From: Kappaphycus alvarezii | Lineage: Eukaryota > Rhodophyta > Florideophyceae > Gigartinales > Solieriaceae | Reading direction: 5' to 3' | DNA: 64,000 nucleotides | NCBI GenBank assembly: GCA_002205965.3 | Contig: NADL03000623.1 | Coordinates: 868,001 to 932,000, forward strand | In this document: positions 12,141 to 26,200 of the stretch, one piece after another | How positions within the stretch are numbered: position 1 is the stretch's first letter | Layout of the letters: the number at the start of each line of letters is the position of its first letter | Translations under genes and position numbers: made by a program | The notes under the pieces: model-generated | What the model was told of the DNA's origin: nothing | What the model saw: only the letters and a program-made list of their open reading frames with translations | Database searches by the model: none

Positions 12141-12178
12141 TTGTACTGCACTGCACTGTACTGTACAGTACAGTACAC
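12141..12178. repeat. GTACAGTAC-type hairpin array
   Basis: Two ACTGT-phased units directly followed by their complement (TACTGTACTGTACAGTACA), giving a self-complementary core with almost no loop. Confidence 0.85.
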
Positions 12179-14900
12179 TAGTCGGGCGTCGGAGAATGAC
12201 ATTCAAGTGCGGCACGGGAGACGAGACGGTGTGCCCAATGCCCTTTTTTTCTTTTTCCGGAATGTGTTGAATTTGGAGCTCATTTTTCTTTTTTCTCAAA
12301 TTGGAAACAGCGGTAGATATTGCAAACACGTTTTTTGACAAAAGGCAATCTCCGCAGCTGTATAATTTCCATCCGCCCACAAATCATTTTTTTTTCCAAT
12401 TTTTTGACAAATTAAAAACCCTCCCGCCTTATCTGAGACGTGTAAACCGCTTTCCTTGACGAGGCATGAATGACCCTTTCCCGCTGGTCTCAAATACGAA
12501 GCTTACAGTTTTCCAAGGGCATTTCAAATGAATCATGGATTACCGCTCGTTGCCTTGAATCTCTGTATGATATCGCAGAGCTAACAACCAAAGCTGCACT
12601 GTTTCATGCCAAAAAAAAACCAATCTGACAACTTGCAACTCTCTCACGACCTGATATTGCATCCGCTGATCATCCCACAACAGAATCCAAAGCACAATTG
12701 TCAACGCATCAACGATAGCCCACAGAAAACGCACACGCAAACTTTCTTTCGATGCAGTTGCGGAAGCAAACCCTCCCGCTCTTGTCAACTTGCCTACTCC
12801 AGAGAGAAGCTGTTGTGCATGTTCAGGACAGTCATGCTTGCTTACAACATTGATCGCTTTCATACATCTCATGCTGGTCGCCTCTATTCCCTCAGGAGAA
12901 GAGGGCCTGAACGCATTGTGAGCGAGTTGATCAGAGACAATAACTCGAGTCGAGGGGACAAGGAGTGTAGACTTTGTTGGATTCCACCTACTCTTTTCGA
13001 GGACAACACTTGAGGAGTCAGCATCATGTTGATTCATTGTGTATGTAATACTGCTGAGGACGGCACCGTAATATCCATGATGTCCATGCAGACGCAAACC
13101 ATGAAGTGTCCATGAATTTGGACATTGCCCTCAAGTCGTGCAGAGAGCCGCGGAGGGGGTCGGTCGGGACGCATTGCAGATTTACACTGACCGGTCCCAG
13201 CCACATCGGATCACGAACGGTTAAATATCAATAATAACTGCAGTGCATTTGTGGTGGACATGCTACTGACAAAACACATTTCATTTCCAAACTCAGTCCA
13301 CCGCCATTCCACCACAGCCTGGCTCCAACATGAACCTTTCCGCACTTGATTACAGCGATGAGAGGTTATGACGCATTCCGACAAAGTACAAGTTGGACTG
13401 GTGGTGTAGAGAGCGACGTTCATAGATGGGATCAATACACACGAGTCTCTGGACCCGTTGTGTGCCCTAGACGCTACGACGTAGCGGATGTGAGGGTAGG
13501 GTTTTTGAATCAAGGGTAAGATTTGCAAGAGAAGGGGGATTGCAATCACGCTACGCACGACGAGTTTTGGCGCGACATGACATTGCTGGGCTATACACAC
13601 CAGCACCAATGTAGACATCCAATAGCAATACAAAGGCTGGAAGTTAAAAACGGTTTGCAATAGGAGGCGGTCGACCACTAAAAGCTGTTGCAAAGGGTTT
13701 GAAAGTAGCGGGATACGGTGACATGGGGTGTGCGTGCGCCTAGGCTTTCGGAATGAAAAGAGGGGAAAAGGGGCCGCATTCGCTGGAGCCAACCATTGCT
13801 GGCGTGGTGCTGTATGCGGGGAGAATGGTTGGTCGTTGGTGATGCAGATTTACGTAGAGAGGGATAAAGTGGTGGGCAAGAGCAGATACGATATGCAATC
13901 AGAGGACGCCATGATGGTGGAGAGATGAAGTGTATCATGGGAGTTTGGGAGGGGGGGGTGGGGGGCGCTTGATTTATTGAGGGAATATTAAGGATTTTTT
14001 TTGAAATATGAAGGTAGGGGCGCACGAAAGTGATAACCTTGTTGTTTGAGGAAGTGTGTGTCTGGGTCAGCAGCGTGTGATGGCAAGCATATGCGGCAGG
14101 GGAGCAGGACATGAAGCGGGGAATCATGGGTTGGATTTTCGTGGAGGTTTTGTGCTGGTTGAGAAAAGAGATGAGTTGCTGTAGTGGTGTAAGTGTTTGT
14201 ACTTTGGTCGAGAAAATGTCGTGGGTGTAAAGAGAGGGGATAACAGAAAGATCAACAGTGAATGCAGGGGAACGCTTGTGGTTTGAGACGGCGGGGATTG
14301 GTGGAGTTTGAACGGTTGTGTGCGGGGATGTCTGGTACTGGCAGGACAGTTCGAAGTGATTTGGGTTAGGTGGCAAGTCCTCAGCGACGGCGTCCGGTAA
14401 AGATTAACGGGTGATGGTGTATATCTGTGGCGTGGAGTAAACGAAGAGGAAAGGAGAGAAGGACTTGAAGATTTTGTGGATGGGAAAGCTAAGCAAAGTA
14501 AATAAGTGGAATTTGGCAGAGGTGAATCGGCGGCTGTTAAGCTGATAGAATAGGCGACAGTAACTTTGGAGGAGAAAAATGAAAAATAATACAGTAAAGT
14601 ATTGTCTCGTCTCGCTAAAGACGGGATGGGATGGTCATGGGTAAAGTGCGTTTGCGCAGGCCGAATTGGCCACCAATTGGTTGACGGATCAAGGCATTTG
14701 CCCGAGGCATGTACTGTAGTCTATTTTTCTTTTATTTCTTCACGCAAAGGAGAAATATTGCCTTTGAAGACTGCGGAGGGTTCTTCCTCTTTCGATAGGA
14801 CTGGATTCCGTATATGAAGATTTGAATCGCAGACTGAGCTTGGCACTAGATGATTGGACAAGAGGCGACCCAAACGGTTTTTATACCGCAGTTGCATTGG

Positions 14901-14960
14901 CACTGTACATTCTACAGTACAGTACACTGAACACTACAGTACAGTACGGTACAGTACAAT
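14901..14960. repeat. GTACAGTAC-type array
   Basis: Several CAGTACAGTAC runs with one GTACGGTAC variant, 5-bp phased, in non-coding DNA. Confidence 0.85.
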
Positions 14961-15599
14961 TTTGGGTGTCGCCTGTGGAGGGACTTCTGTGTTGGTTGTT
15001 ATAAAACTATTTTGTTTGTATCTGTTTTTTTTTTGGTCATCGTCATCAAAACCTTGCTCAGTTTCCCAAAGGAGACTGGGCGCGCATATGTCTGTAAGCT
15101 ATCGAGCAGTACATCAAAAAACTAATTTTTTAATTTAATATTTTATTCAAAACCTATCGAAAAGGATCGTGACTCATGATTTCTCGAGTTGGAGCTTTTT
15201 TGAGGAGTTCGGCGTTGACATTCGTCCTCCATCCGGTATTCGACTTTAGCAGTAACTTTTATGAAAGCAACAGTGGAAAGGGTTTCGGCTTTCCCAATAA
15301 TAACTTCAAAAAAGGGGTGCTGACAGGGGAATGAATCGCATAGTTTCAGGTCATTTTTATCAAAAAAAAAGCTAGCCCAGCCACCCATGCTACCTAGGAC
15401 TTGGTCGAACTATTCAGCTTTAATTAAAAAATTGACCAATTACAAACAGAGTTGTGTCGAATGAATGGTCAATGTACGTCAACACCCAACATTAATGCAA
15501 GTGTAAGTGTCAGGGAAAATTGTAAGTTGGCTTTCCTGTAGAGGTAACCACATTCAATTATCATAACCTTTCTTTGATGCCGAACGGCAGAAATTTTCC

Positions 15600-15606
15600 T
15601 ATTTAA
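15600..15606 (+). promoter_or_regulatory. TATA-like box (TATTTAA) upstream of the zinc-finger gene
   Basis: A TATTTAA sequence about 290 bp before the proposed start codon, at the point where the + strand turns C-rich and G-poor. Function is inferred from position only. Confidence 0.4.
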
Positions 15607-15893
15607 GCCGCCCACTGCCTACCGCCCCGATCCTCTGGTCTGCCTTTTTCAAACACTCATCCCCTTCTCTCCACCCGCCACACGTCGTCGAATCGAAATC
15701 GCACTGCTTCACACCCTCTCGCCCTTGACACTACCACCCATCTACCACGTTCGGCGCTACCAACATCCATCCCACCCTTACTCCCGCGCAACTTTAGCCA
15801 GCGACCCATCCCCCCATTCCCAAACTGGCGATTCTTTCTCACTACAAACCGACCGCAACGGCGCAGACACCCTCACAGCCCCACCCTCGAGCA

Positions 15894-16592
15894 ATGGTAC
15901 GGGAGCTAATCTCTGCCCCCCCTCTGCTCGCAAGGTCAGCATTGAATTCCTCCTCAACTCTCCTCAAAACTCGTTTGACTGCAAGAATCTTCGCGCCAAT
16001 CTACCCGCCGCCCACACCCGCATGCTGGCTCGGAGCTGCTACTCTCTGCCGCCTCTTACATTCGAGATGCCAACGACAATCGCTCCAGTCTGGGCAAGCG
16101 CACGATTCAATCCGCCACATCCTCTGACACTACGACCCATGCGGATGATGTGCGCTCGGCTGTCCCCTCCGAGGTGACTAGTCCTGTTGTGGGCAACCTT
16201 CCAAGACAAAGAGGAGAAAGCGGAAGGATACGCAGTGCATTGCTTGCGGTCGCACATTTGGCGACTCGAGTTCCATGCGCAAGCATTATCGCGTGGTGCA
16301 TTTGAAGATTAAGGATTTTAAGTGTAAGGAGTGTGGAAAGACGTTTGCGGAGAAGAGTAATATGTCCAAGCATTATATTGCAGCGCATTTGAATCAGCGG
16401 AATCATCAGTGCCCAGATTGTGACAAGGTGTTTAACTTTACGGATGGGTTGAGACGTCATCGGAACAATGTGCACTTGGGACTGCGTCCGTATCATTGTG
16501 TGGATTGCAACACTTCGTACAAACAAAAGACTCACTTGTTGAAGCATAGGCAGTCTGTGCATGGAATTCCGCCGCCGGCGAAGAGAAACTAA
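15894..16592 (+). CDS. C2H2 zinc-finger protein with four fingers (three apparent 1-base deletions)
   Basis: The C-terminal 120 residues form four tandem C2H2 fingers, each C-x2-C-x12-H-x4-H: CIACGRTF (about 16236), CKECGKTF (16323), CPDCDKVF (16410) and CVDCNTSY (16497). A basic stretch KTKRRKRK (about 16203-16226) directly before them is a likely nuclear signal. Upstream, coding sense continues in two other frames: KVSIEFLLN (about 15933) and a Ser/Asp-rich part (SSLGKRTIQSATSSDTTT, about 16085-16140). The frame moves at the C run 15916-15922, near 15977-15982 and near 16197, each time as if one base were missing. With these the ATG at 15894 gives about 233 aa. The protein is probably a nuclear DNA-binding transcription factor; its targets are unknown. 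Confidence 0.82.
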
Positions 16593-18099
16593 CTTTTTTT
16601 GCGTAGAAAGACTTTATAGCTTGACTGGGGAGGTGAGCAGTGGAGCTTGGCAGTTGTTTGTCATTGACGTCTATAGAGTGCAGGAAGGTGCAAGTTATGT
16701 TAGGTGGATGGACCTTGAACCTGCATAAGGTAACGAAGACAAAGTCGGATGGAATGTGACAGAATAAACAGAGTGTTGCACAATTTAGTTGCCATTGTGA
16801 TAGTGACATTAGCGAGGTCGTGCCTGATAGTAGGAGAGGAAGATTATCGTGTAGCCTTTGGGTGAAAAGTATTGCAGCAAGGCGACGTGGCGGAGGGGTG
16901 AGAGAGCATGGACGACGTTAGCAGGTGTCGCGGAGAGGGGCGGTTGACGTGAGATGGAGTGCACGAAGGAAGAATTCGAAAATGGGCGACACGTGACTGG
17001 AGCATGGTTGGCATGTGACGGGTGCGTTTAGGGTAGGATTTTTTCTGTTTGGGAGTGTAGAGTAAAGGAGGAATAAGGGTGAGACAGGGGCGGAGAAAGT
17101 GACAGTAGTTGGGAGGGTTTACAGATACAGAACGGTGTGTGGACGGAAACAGTGGTGGGTTTGGTTCGGGGGGGGGATTTGCCGGAGAGTTGAGGAGTCG
17201 GGGGGGTAGGGTGGGGTGTGAGGTAGCCCCGACAGGGAGTGGAGAGGGGGAATGGCAAGTGCGACCAATGGGTCGGGGACAGCTGTGCAAGGGAAAGCAT
17301 GGGTTGATTACATTGGGAAGGAGGTGAATTGGGATGGAGGTTTCGAGGCGATTCGGGGCGAGTGTGCAAGTGTTGAAGATGCCACGTACTGTAACAATTG
17401 GCTGGTTGTATTGGTTCATTTTTTTTTTCTTATGTTTGTGCGGTACTGTACAAGGCAGTGCAAGTAGCCTTACTGTACATTGGCTGTGGTGTGCAAAGGA
17501 GAGGCGGGAAAGGAGGAGTTTCCCGCAGCGAGTGGAGAGAAGAGGACTGTTGTCACGGAAAAAAAGCCTTTCTTTTACGCTAGTGCAGAAGAGCGGGAGG
17601 AAGGTGTGATCACATACAGTACGACTATGCCCTGCTACTGTACCAAGTTGCTTTTTTCAAGTGGTGAGTTGTGCGCTGTATGATACACTACAGGGGTATT
17701 CCTTTTGCATTGGATGTTCCGATTGCATCAAGTAAAAAGTGAAACATTCAAATTTGTTTGAGTCAAGCAGTGCAAACTTTGTCTGAGCGCTGTGGGTCGC
17801 ATGTCGTGTCCAATCACAACTGGCAAGAGAGTACTGTATCGCGAGACAATCATTGTTTCATTGCTGTCTTTTTTTTCTTCCTCCTCCTGTCCTCGTCCAT
17901 TCACGCGTTTGACACGTGCATTCCGTTTGCTGCACTGCAGCCTATCGATGACCGTTGCTCTGGTTGCGAATGGTTGGGAAAAGGCGGGACAATCATGGTG
18001 ATGAGTTGGGAGATATGTTCGCGTAGCTCCTTTTTTTATGCTTTGTGAGATTGAGGCTTTGGTTGTCTTGAGACTGTTGCTGATAGATTCAGCAACCTA

Positions 18100-18190
18100 C
18101 TGTACTGTACAGTACTTTTGACATTATATTGTACTGTGCTGTAATCCGAAAAATTATCATTGCGGGGGCATACTGTACTGAACAGTACTA
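18100..18190. repeat. GTACAGTAC-type palindromes
   Basis: CTACTGTACTGTACAGTAC at about 18099-18117 is hairpin-forming, followed by further TGTACTGTGCTGT and TACTGTACTGAACAGTAC copies. Confidence 0.8.
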
Positions 18191-18420
18191 TAGACTGCAT
18201 CATCCGTTTGCAGGTTACATCCCAAATTCCAGATACTGCACATGTCGTCCAACCTATGCTCAGTTTATGTGACAGCACGTACTTTTCGCATCGATGCAAA
18301 GCCCATTTCGATTCGGTGCCCAGACACTCAATAGCAGAAACGAACGTATAGTAAAAGTAATATTTACCCTTTCTCTGACGTAGTAGCAAATCCCGAACCG
18401 ACACAAGCGCTCACAAGGAC

Positions 18421-18490
18421 CTACAGTACTGCACCTCACCCTTTCATTCACAGGGCCACACCATGTACAGTACAGTACAGTACTGTACCG
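18421..18490. repeat. GTACAGTAC-type array
   Basis: A single ACAGTACTG copy, then after about 40 bp a run of phased CAGTA units ending in a TACTGTACCG half-palindrome. Confidence 0.8.
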
Positions 18491-19765
18491 TGCCACTCGT
18501 GTAAAACATGGAAGAGATTACGTTGTTGACTCGAAATCCTTCTCTACGCAGATCATGTCAGTCGAACACTGGCCGTCAAAATAAAACACCACCACCCAGA
18601 TCACACCCGCCAAAAGAAAAAAAAAAATACATCCACACAACCAAACAGGAAACACACCAACTCGTCAGCCTCGTCAACCATCCACTATTACATTTAGTAC
18701 ATGTGTCCATACAGTACAAGCCTACTCAACGGACAACACGCTTTCGCAGTCCCCACACACGCCTGGAATCTCCCAACGCATTCGTGTCATATCACCACAC
18801 ACCTTCCTGTACAACTCTTCTTCCGTGGAGGGCAAACAAAACGCCAAAAGCTGCAAATGCAAACCATGAAAATCCCATGTGGTGTACCACCAGGCCGCTG
18901 GCTTGCTTCACTTTTGCTTGCGCCGTTTACGACACCCCGCAAAAGAAAAGACAGCGCGGCCCAAAACAGTATCCGTCTGCCTGCATCATCAACTCTTTTT
19001 TTGTACCATGGTCTCTAGTAAGTAATACACCCCGCCAAACGTCACGTTGTACACCTCTGCATTTCGGGCCACACGCCAACTGCAGTGCAACAGTCGACTT
19101 GACACTTGCATCTTGTTTCGCATTGCACGCTGCGCCCGTATTTTTCGGGCTTGTGGTTGCGATGCGTATCACGAGGACCGTCGTCGCTTGGGTCGACTCG
19201 ATTGGGATATGCGAAACTACTGTATTACTCAGTACATTGGGCACATGTTGTGGTTTCCGTGTATCTAGGATACGACATTTTGTGGCTTGCGCTGGAATCT
19301 GCATGCCCCACATAGGGGACTTCTGTCGCACCACATGTTTGTGCCGAGTCCTCTTTTGAAAGTCCCCTTTGACCACCAACGCCTTTCAGTACCATGCAAG
19401 CTTCCACGCCACACTGTTTTACAGTAGTCTGTTGCGGCCACCGACTTGCCACTGCTATGCGGTGCTAATGCGTTATATTATTTGTCCAGTGCGTGTGCCG
19501 TATTCCTTCGTGCTGCGGGGGTACAAAAAGTGGCGGGATTTGGTATTGCCATTGACGGGCAATCACATCCTCTTTTGGCCCATACCTACCGTGAATACAA
19601 TGTCAACCTGTTGATACGGCCAGTATTCGCGTGAAAACAATTTCCCGATTTTTTTCGGGCGAGGATTCAATGGCTGGCGACACGTGTGTTCATCGTAGGA
19701 TTTTGGGTGCTTTCGGTGAAAAATATACGTGGCAATAGCCGTCTGTAACAAAGGACCGCAGGTTC

Positions 19766-19920
19766 CTGGTGTATTGTACTGTACTGTACTCTGCTGTATC
19801 CATGCAGGGGGAGTACATATTGACACACACCTGTTGCACATTTCCCTCGGGAAAAATTTCAAAGTCGTCATCTCTTTTCATGGAGGCGATGGTTCAAGCC
19901 ACTGTACAGTACAGTACTCT
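19766..19920. repeat. Two GTAC palindrome clusters
   Basis: TTGTACTGTACTGTACT at about 19773 and CTGTACAGTACAGTACT at about 19901 are mirror-sense copies about 120 bp apart. Confidence 0.75.
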
Positions 19921-20235
19921 ATGCTCGTGAATTTGTCGGTACAGCGCACGCCAATCACATCGGTGCTGCAGGATTTTTTGAAAAGGCCTGCTCTTGTTCT
20001 CTCGAGTCCCGCTGACGGCTAGCCTAGGGATAAATGCATCAGGATTCTGTACACGCGCAATAATAAATGGAGAGTAACTCAACAATTCACGGGCCACCGA
20101 ATACAGTATCCTGGTAACCAGCTGCATCGAAGATAGTAAGGCAAAAAAGAAAACGACTTCTCCTTACGCACTTGTACAGATATTATTTCATTTACACCCA
20201 CCACACTAAAATAGAAAATTCGTCCCGAATTTATT

Positions 20236-23200
20236 TACAGCTACCAATTTATAGAACACTTGGCCGCCGCCCCTTCACTTTCCACGCTGTCTCGCCGCCG
20301 CTGAATTCTATTGAATCTTTCCATTTTTGACAGCCTTTTCAATTAGCTGCCACTTTTTCACTCTGCTCCTGCGTTCTTAAAAACAGGACAGAAAATCACG
20401 CCTCCAGATTCCTTAAACGAAACGGTCACACTTAAACTTTATTGCAAAAACTCTGAGAGAACTTGCCAAGATTTCGAATAACCCCAGAAACCCTAGCCTG
20501 ATCTCTGCATAAAATAAATTCCTCCGTAGGAAGGGGGGAAATAGGGCGTGTGTTTACTGTGCGCGCTTGAAAGGCTGAAAGATTAGGAGAGTATTTGAGG
20601 AAGAACACCCGGACCGTTTGATTCATTAATTAAATGACTTGCTAATTTTAGGAAATAGACAATGTAATTACAACAGAGACCCAAAAAATTCGGTACCGTA
20701 TTGCAGGAACAATAATTCTAATCAGAGAATGATAAGTGAATGAAACAAGCCACGGATACAACGTATCACCATTCACCCACCAAGCTGGAAATCACGCTCA
20801 ATCGTCAATTTTTCCAGGAGATTCAGGACTCGCCGATACAAAACTCGGATTCAGTGGTTGATAACCATACTATCATTACGTATCCAAAACAAATCGACCC
20901 AAAAACTCTCATAGCTTGCTGTTGCTGTTCAAGTTGCTGTATTATTTTGAAAGGATTTTAACTGCTTCATTGCAAATTCAGCCATGCCGTTCGAAATCGT
21001 TAATACATGGAACTGAATAATTGAAAAAAAACATTTTGAAACTTTAAAAATGACCCAAGTATCCTTTTCTCTTCATTTTGAAATAGTTTTGATGACTTCC
21101 ATCCCATACTTCAAAGATTTTAGTAATATTTTTACCTATAATGCCCATCTTTATCAAGCTCATCGAAAGTGTGCATTATGCAAGCAAAATCAGCATTTCC
21201 CTCGAGATGGTTATGAAGAAGACGAAAACACAGTTCGATTGTCGAAATATATGTAATATAGTAACGAACATTTTCTCTGTTCTTCAAGTTCTGCGCAAAA
21301 CTAGGCCAAATCGATAACAGGTCCTATTTGACTCAATATTACAGGTAATCGCCGTATCAGCAAAAATAATACTAGATAAAATGAAAATCGCTATTTACGG
21401 CAAACTAAACGAATTTAAAAAGAAAAATTGCTATGAAAATCATTTACAAGTACCTTTCAATTCCATCAATGAGCTGAAAATGCCTTTCAAGAAACCCAAT
21501 GAGGCCTTTGATCTGTATGCAAAAAAATTGAACTATCGAAAAAATTAAATGTCCAAGTTCCATCAAAGCGTTGAGTAGAGCGTTTTCTTGGGTCACTGCG
21601 TACAGCAATAACTTAAAAATAAAGAAGATACAATTAAAAAATACAAAACGTGGATTATGTTTCTTTAATATAAAGGAACTTATTGTTCTTCAATATTAAC
21701 TATTTCCTTTGGTTAATATTATCCGAGCAGGAAAAAGAAGGGCGTAAAAACTCGTTAAAACACAGGCTTGGGCAGTTTTTATTTACATTCCATTAAATCG
21801 AGGTAAATGTCTACTAAAAATAGTATTAATATTAATGCAATTTTCTAAACCTTCTGAGAACATTTTCTTGTATCATACGCTTATTTCCTGCTCAGATCGT
21901 AGGAATGCTTAATGTTCAAATAATAATACTTGTGCAGGTATATTTACAAGGTTTTCTTTGGTTCTATCCATAATAATTACGCAAAATATATATAAATTCA
22001 TAGCCCTATAAAGTACAAAATAGTGCATTCTATTGTAATTATAGTGGGTGATTCGGATTTCGCATCAGATCGCAACATATAATCCCTTGAGAGCGTCTTG
22101 ATAAAACAATATGTGATCATTCAAAATTATAGTAGTAACCGAAAAATACGCCCTAGTTCTCAACAAAATTCTAAAAGGCCCGTTTTGAAGCTGCAATTCA
22201 TCGCTTATTTATCAGCGCTTTACTGGGTTCCAATATGGATGTGGTTCGATTCCTGCTATATAGGGAGACTACGGCGATTACTATGAAAACTATTCAAGCA
22301 TTGAAGTACACTTAACATCACGGCGGTCTATTTGTCACCGTAAACGTGCTTTCCAAAGTTCTGCGACACTTTATCGCATAATATACTGATCTGATTTTTC
22401 TGCCTCAGTATCTCGGCCAGAAAAAGAAATTATAAGAGAAAATAAAAATGAAATATTGAATTATATGGTGTCAGGAACAATTTACCAGCTTGTAAGTCTT
22501 GGGAGACAACCGTTGAATATAGGTTCAAATTGGTGACAGGAATACCCCTTGGTCAAGAAGATAAGTTCCGTACAAAATAAATCTAAATATTGGCTCCTCT
22601 CGACGAAAATGCAAGAATTTAGGGCAGCATGATATCCATAAAATTTCTCAACGCTGTGAAAAGTCTGATATTTGGCCTAATGATATTTAAATATTTTAAT
22701 GGCCTTTTTAAGAAAAATTATCTGATTTACATAATTTATTGCATCGAACAGAGTAATGTAACTTGGTATGTACAGTAATCTATGTTTGGGACTAAGTCTG
22801 GACTATGCTGAAAATAGAAGCTTGTAGAAACGCTTTAATCTTTGAGAATGAGTCCAAAAATAGTATTAGTAATATTCGAAATTTAACAAGTTTCTGCTCC
22901 AGGTTCCTATTCATATGAATGATTTTCCGCTATGTAAATTTGCCACTTTTTTTAGTAGTTTTTCATTTCACCATATGCTGTCAATTCTCCTTGCATTTGC
23001 ATAGAAATTCACGGCAATTTTTATCGCGTATGACTTCTGGTAATGCTGTCTTCACGAATAAAAATATATCTCTTCATACGTTTAGATACCAATTATTTTC
23101 AGTATTGGACAAAAAAATTTGTTTCATTCGCCCAGAAGATTTTAAATATTTCGCTTAAAATAGCTTTATTTTGTTAGCTATCAAAGCTATCAAAATAAGT

Positions 23201-26200
23201 CAAATAAATTCTAGATGGATAACGCATTACTCAGATAAGCGCTGCTCTGACTTTTCCACCAAACTAATTACGTCTCATTTTTGTGTTGAAGTATGAACCG
23301 TCAATGCTCAAAAAAATTCATTCCACAACCCACTTGTACCCATTCGATGGGAGAAGTTTATGCCCTTTCAAAAATTTCCTTCCGCGTTGCTACCTATTCG
23401 GATTATTGACGTCAGCTAAATTCTACCGGAAGCAAAATAACAATTTTTGGACCAAAGAACCCTTTTAGCGTCCTCTCCGGAACCATCCCTTGGGAAAGCA
23501 TAATTTTTCTTGGATGAAGAGGTGCCTTCGAGGGGCTTGATATCGATTTATTTGGATCAAAAAGCGATCAGTATAGATTAAAAATGACCCTGTAAAATCA
23601 TTTAACAATGAGATTGCTGTAATCTGCACCATTTAAAGAGCGGCAAAAGAAGACACGTATCCCGTAAGTACGAAACTGCCTTCTTATTTCATCAACTCAA
23701 TTTCATACCTTGAAGGCTATCAAAATATACTGCTGAACTTATAATTAAGCAATGACAATCCTTTCTTAGTAATGCAGTAATTTTAAAAGCGAAGTGTTGT
23801 TCTATTGATCGCTCTATTATTCAAATAAATAAAATTCAGACCTCTCGAAGATCCAAAGTCGAGTTATACTCTTATTTACCGAACTTTGACTACTAAAGAG
23901 CTTAAAAACACCACTGCACAGTTTACTGCTATATTTTAAAATACCAAAAAAACTATTAGCTCACTCATTTTTAGAAATAAGAGTTTATATGAATGATTCC
24001 TCGAGTATTCTTTCGATGGTATTTTTATCTCCTACCGAAAATGTTCTGATCTTTTCCAACTACATAGTTTATTTTTAGGTTTTATTGAAAGCGAAAATAA
24101 TAAAGAGGTATCGGAGATATGTAGCTTGTAGGGGAAAAACAATAGCAAAAATGAAACCAAAATGAAGAAAGGATAGACTTAATCTATATGTCTAGACGAT
24201 ACAGTTCCTAAAAGATGCAATTATTTTCCATATAATGGTTCCTGTCAAAATTTTTAAAAGGCTCCAAAATAAAATTTAATCCGGAGAAAATTATGTGACA
24301 TTAGAGAAGTCAAAATAGTTCGTCTCTTCTGCCAAAAATGATTTATTTTCTTCAAATGCAATGACAGATTTTCGATTCTTTTCATTTTTCATTTTTGCAT
24401 ATTTTAAGTTTCAATGCACTTTTTCGTGTTTTTTTCCTTACTTATTTGTAGTGGTTCCTGTAAATCATACATACTTAATACAGATCCGAAGTACCATATT
24501 TAATTGGTTTCTATCTCGCAGGTGTACTCATCATTTCGTGAACTTAGAGAAAAATACACACAAACAAATTATTCCGTAAAAATTGGAAGGATTCAATCTA
24601 GTCCTTATCTGGCGATAAAATCTGACTGAAATAATTTCAGCTAACAATATACAATTATCAACTGGGGAAAAATCGAGGTCAATTCCTACAAAGACTTGAT
24701 GTTGTTATAACGCAAACATTTAAGAAATCGACTTCGAACGGATCCAGCCAAAAGATCTGAAGTAGTGAAGCTCAGGCATGGTGCTCTTAGATCTCGCCTT
24801 TTCAGTTAATAACGCAAAATTAATATAGCTCCAACTTCAAAAGGATTCCATACGATTCATTCACAATACTTCTTACTGGGCCTCGTATAATTTCCAAAAT
24901 CCTAGTGTGAGCGCACTTAACGTTTCGAATCAAGCCAAAAAATCACACCACGTCGACAAAAATTTGCATTCAATATCTCTAACCTCTTGTTACGACACAA
25001 TTAGTTTGCTATGGCAAATCTGTTTTTCCCACTCACGAATATTATGACTGCCGGGATAAATGGCGTCTGAAACGTCGAAATCAAATTATCTTCGCTCTGA
25101 ATCTGATGTATCCAAATTTTTGCTGCGATTTTTGCTGCGATTTCGATTTCAAACACCAAGCCCCGAATGTCCCAATCTGTTCTTGAAACTCAATTTGTTA
25201 TTCTTAGATCCAATTTTGCCTGCTCTGAGCTAAAACGCCCCTAATGCCTCGTGAAATTAAGAATTTGGCCCAATACACTTGCTACATCATAAGCTTAATA
25301 CCACGCACTCTTTTTCTTATTAGATTATGTTAATTATATTGATTTTTTTCCGTTGTACTTGATATGATCTTATTCCCACTAGGTTTATATCTATTTAAAG
25401 AACTTTTCAGTTTTTTAACTTTCTTCCAAACAAATGAATTGTAATCAAAATCCATTGTTGTCTATCAATTTCTACATTTTGCGGCAACGTATCTGGTAAG
25501 AAAAGTACTCCAATTTTTTTTGCCTCATCTGCATAAATCGGCTGTGAGTATCCCATTTTTTTGCTTTGGGATTACTATTTTCCGCTCCTATTTCCAATCT
25601 TCCGTCAGGATTCATATTATTTATCCCTTCATCTTTTCAATCATTCTCTGCAGTATTTACGAAGTGGAAAAGGCTTGGAGTTTAAGGAACTTTTTAATGC
25701 AATCTTTCTAATCTTTTTGTTCCATGCTCAGCTCTAATTCCCTCTATTATACGGTAATTCTTTCAACCTGATTGCTTCAGCAGTAGACTTTAAAGTATTT
25801 CCCCGAAAAGGAGATTATCTGGAATCTGTCTATTCTAAGAATTATAAACCCCTTTTCAGAATTTTTGACGTTATTTTGTATTGTTGAATCAGAAACTCAG
25901 GTGATTTTTTTGGTAAGAGACCGGATGTCTTTCGCAGATCGATCTTACCACTATGTTATTTTGGAAGACGGTTACTGTTGTTCGGTTGAACTATGTTTGC
26001 TCCATCCGCCTTTTGATCATAGTCATCCTTTTTCTTCGGATGGAATGGAGAATTTCCAATCCTCTCCGCGACAAGACTCTTAAGAAATGCAGCTAGAAAT
26101 ACTTTTGATTTCTTGAGTTGTTTTAAGATTTCCAGTAATGAAAGACTGGTGTGTTTGAAGATGGTCACCTGATGTCGCTCATTGGACGTTGTGCACACGT

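Larger units (their letters stand above)
11250..15599. other. Intergenic, no gene recognised
   Basis: Open frames at 12540-13097 (-, 185 aa, with a hydrophobic stretch FLWAIVDALTIVLWILLW), 13211-13792 (-) and 13678-14376 (-) have no recognised domain. About 13690-14560 the + strand is G-rich and C-poor, so a minus-strand transcript would have the C-rich leader typical of this window. Two GTAC arrays are annotated separately. Homopolymer A/T runs are common. Confidence 0.45.
16593..20235. other. Intergenic, no gene recognised; several GTAC arrays
   Basis: About 16850-17350 is G-rich on the + strand. An 852-nt open frame at 18508-19359 (+) begins in C/A-rich, G-poor sequence where stop codons are rare, and no domain is recognisable, so I do not call it a gene. 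GTAC palindromes appear at about 17440-17480, 18100-18190, 18421-18490, 19766-19800 and 19901-19920. Confidence 0.45.

Noticed and set aside
18508..19359. 283-codon open frame
   Set aside because: It begins in C/A-rich DNA, has no recognisable domain and overlaps other open frames of similar quality.
22190..22265. tRNA-like B box GGTTCGATTCC at about 22243
   Set aside because: No A box or cloverleaf can be formed with the upstream sequence.
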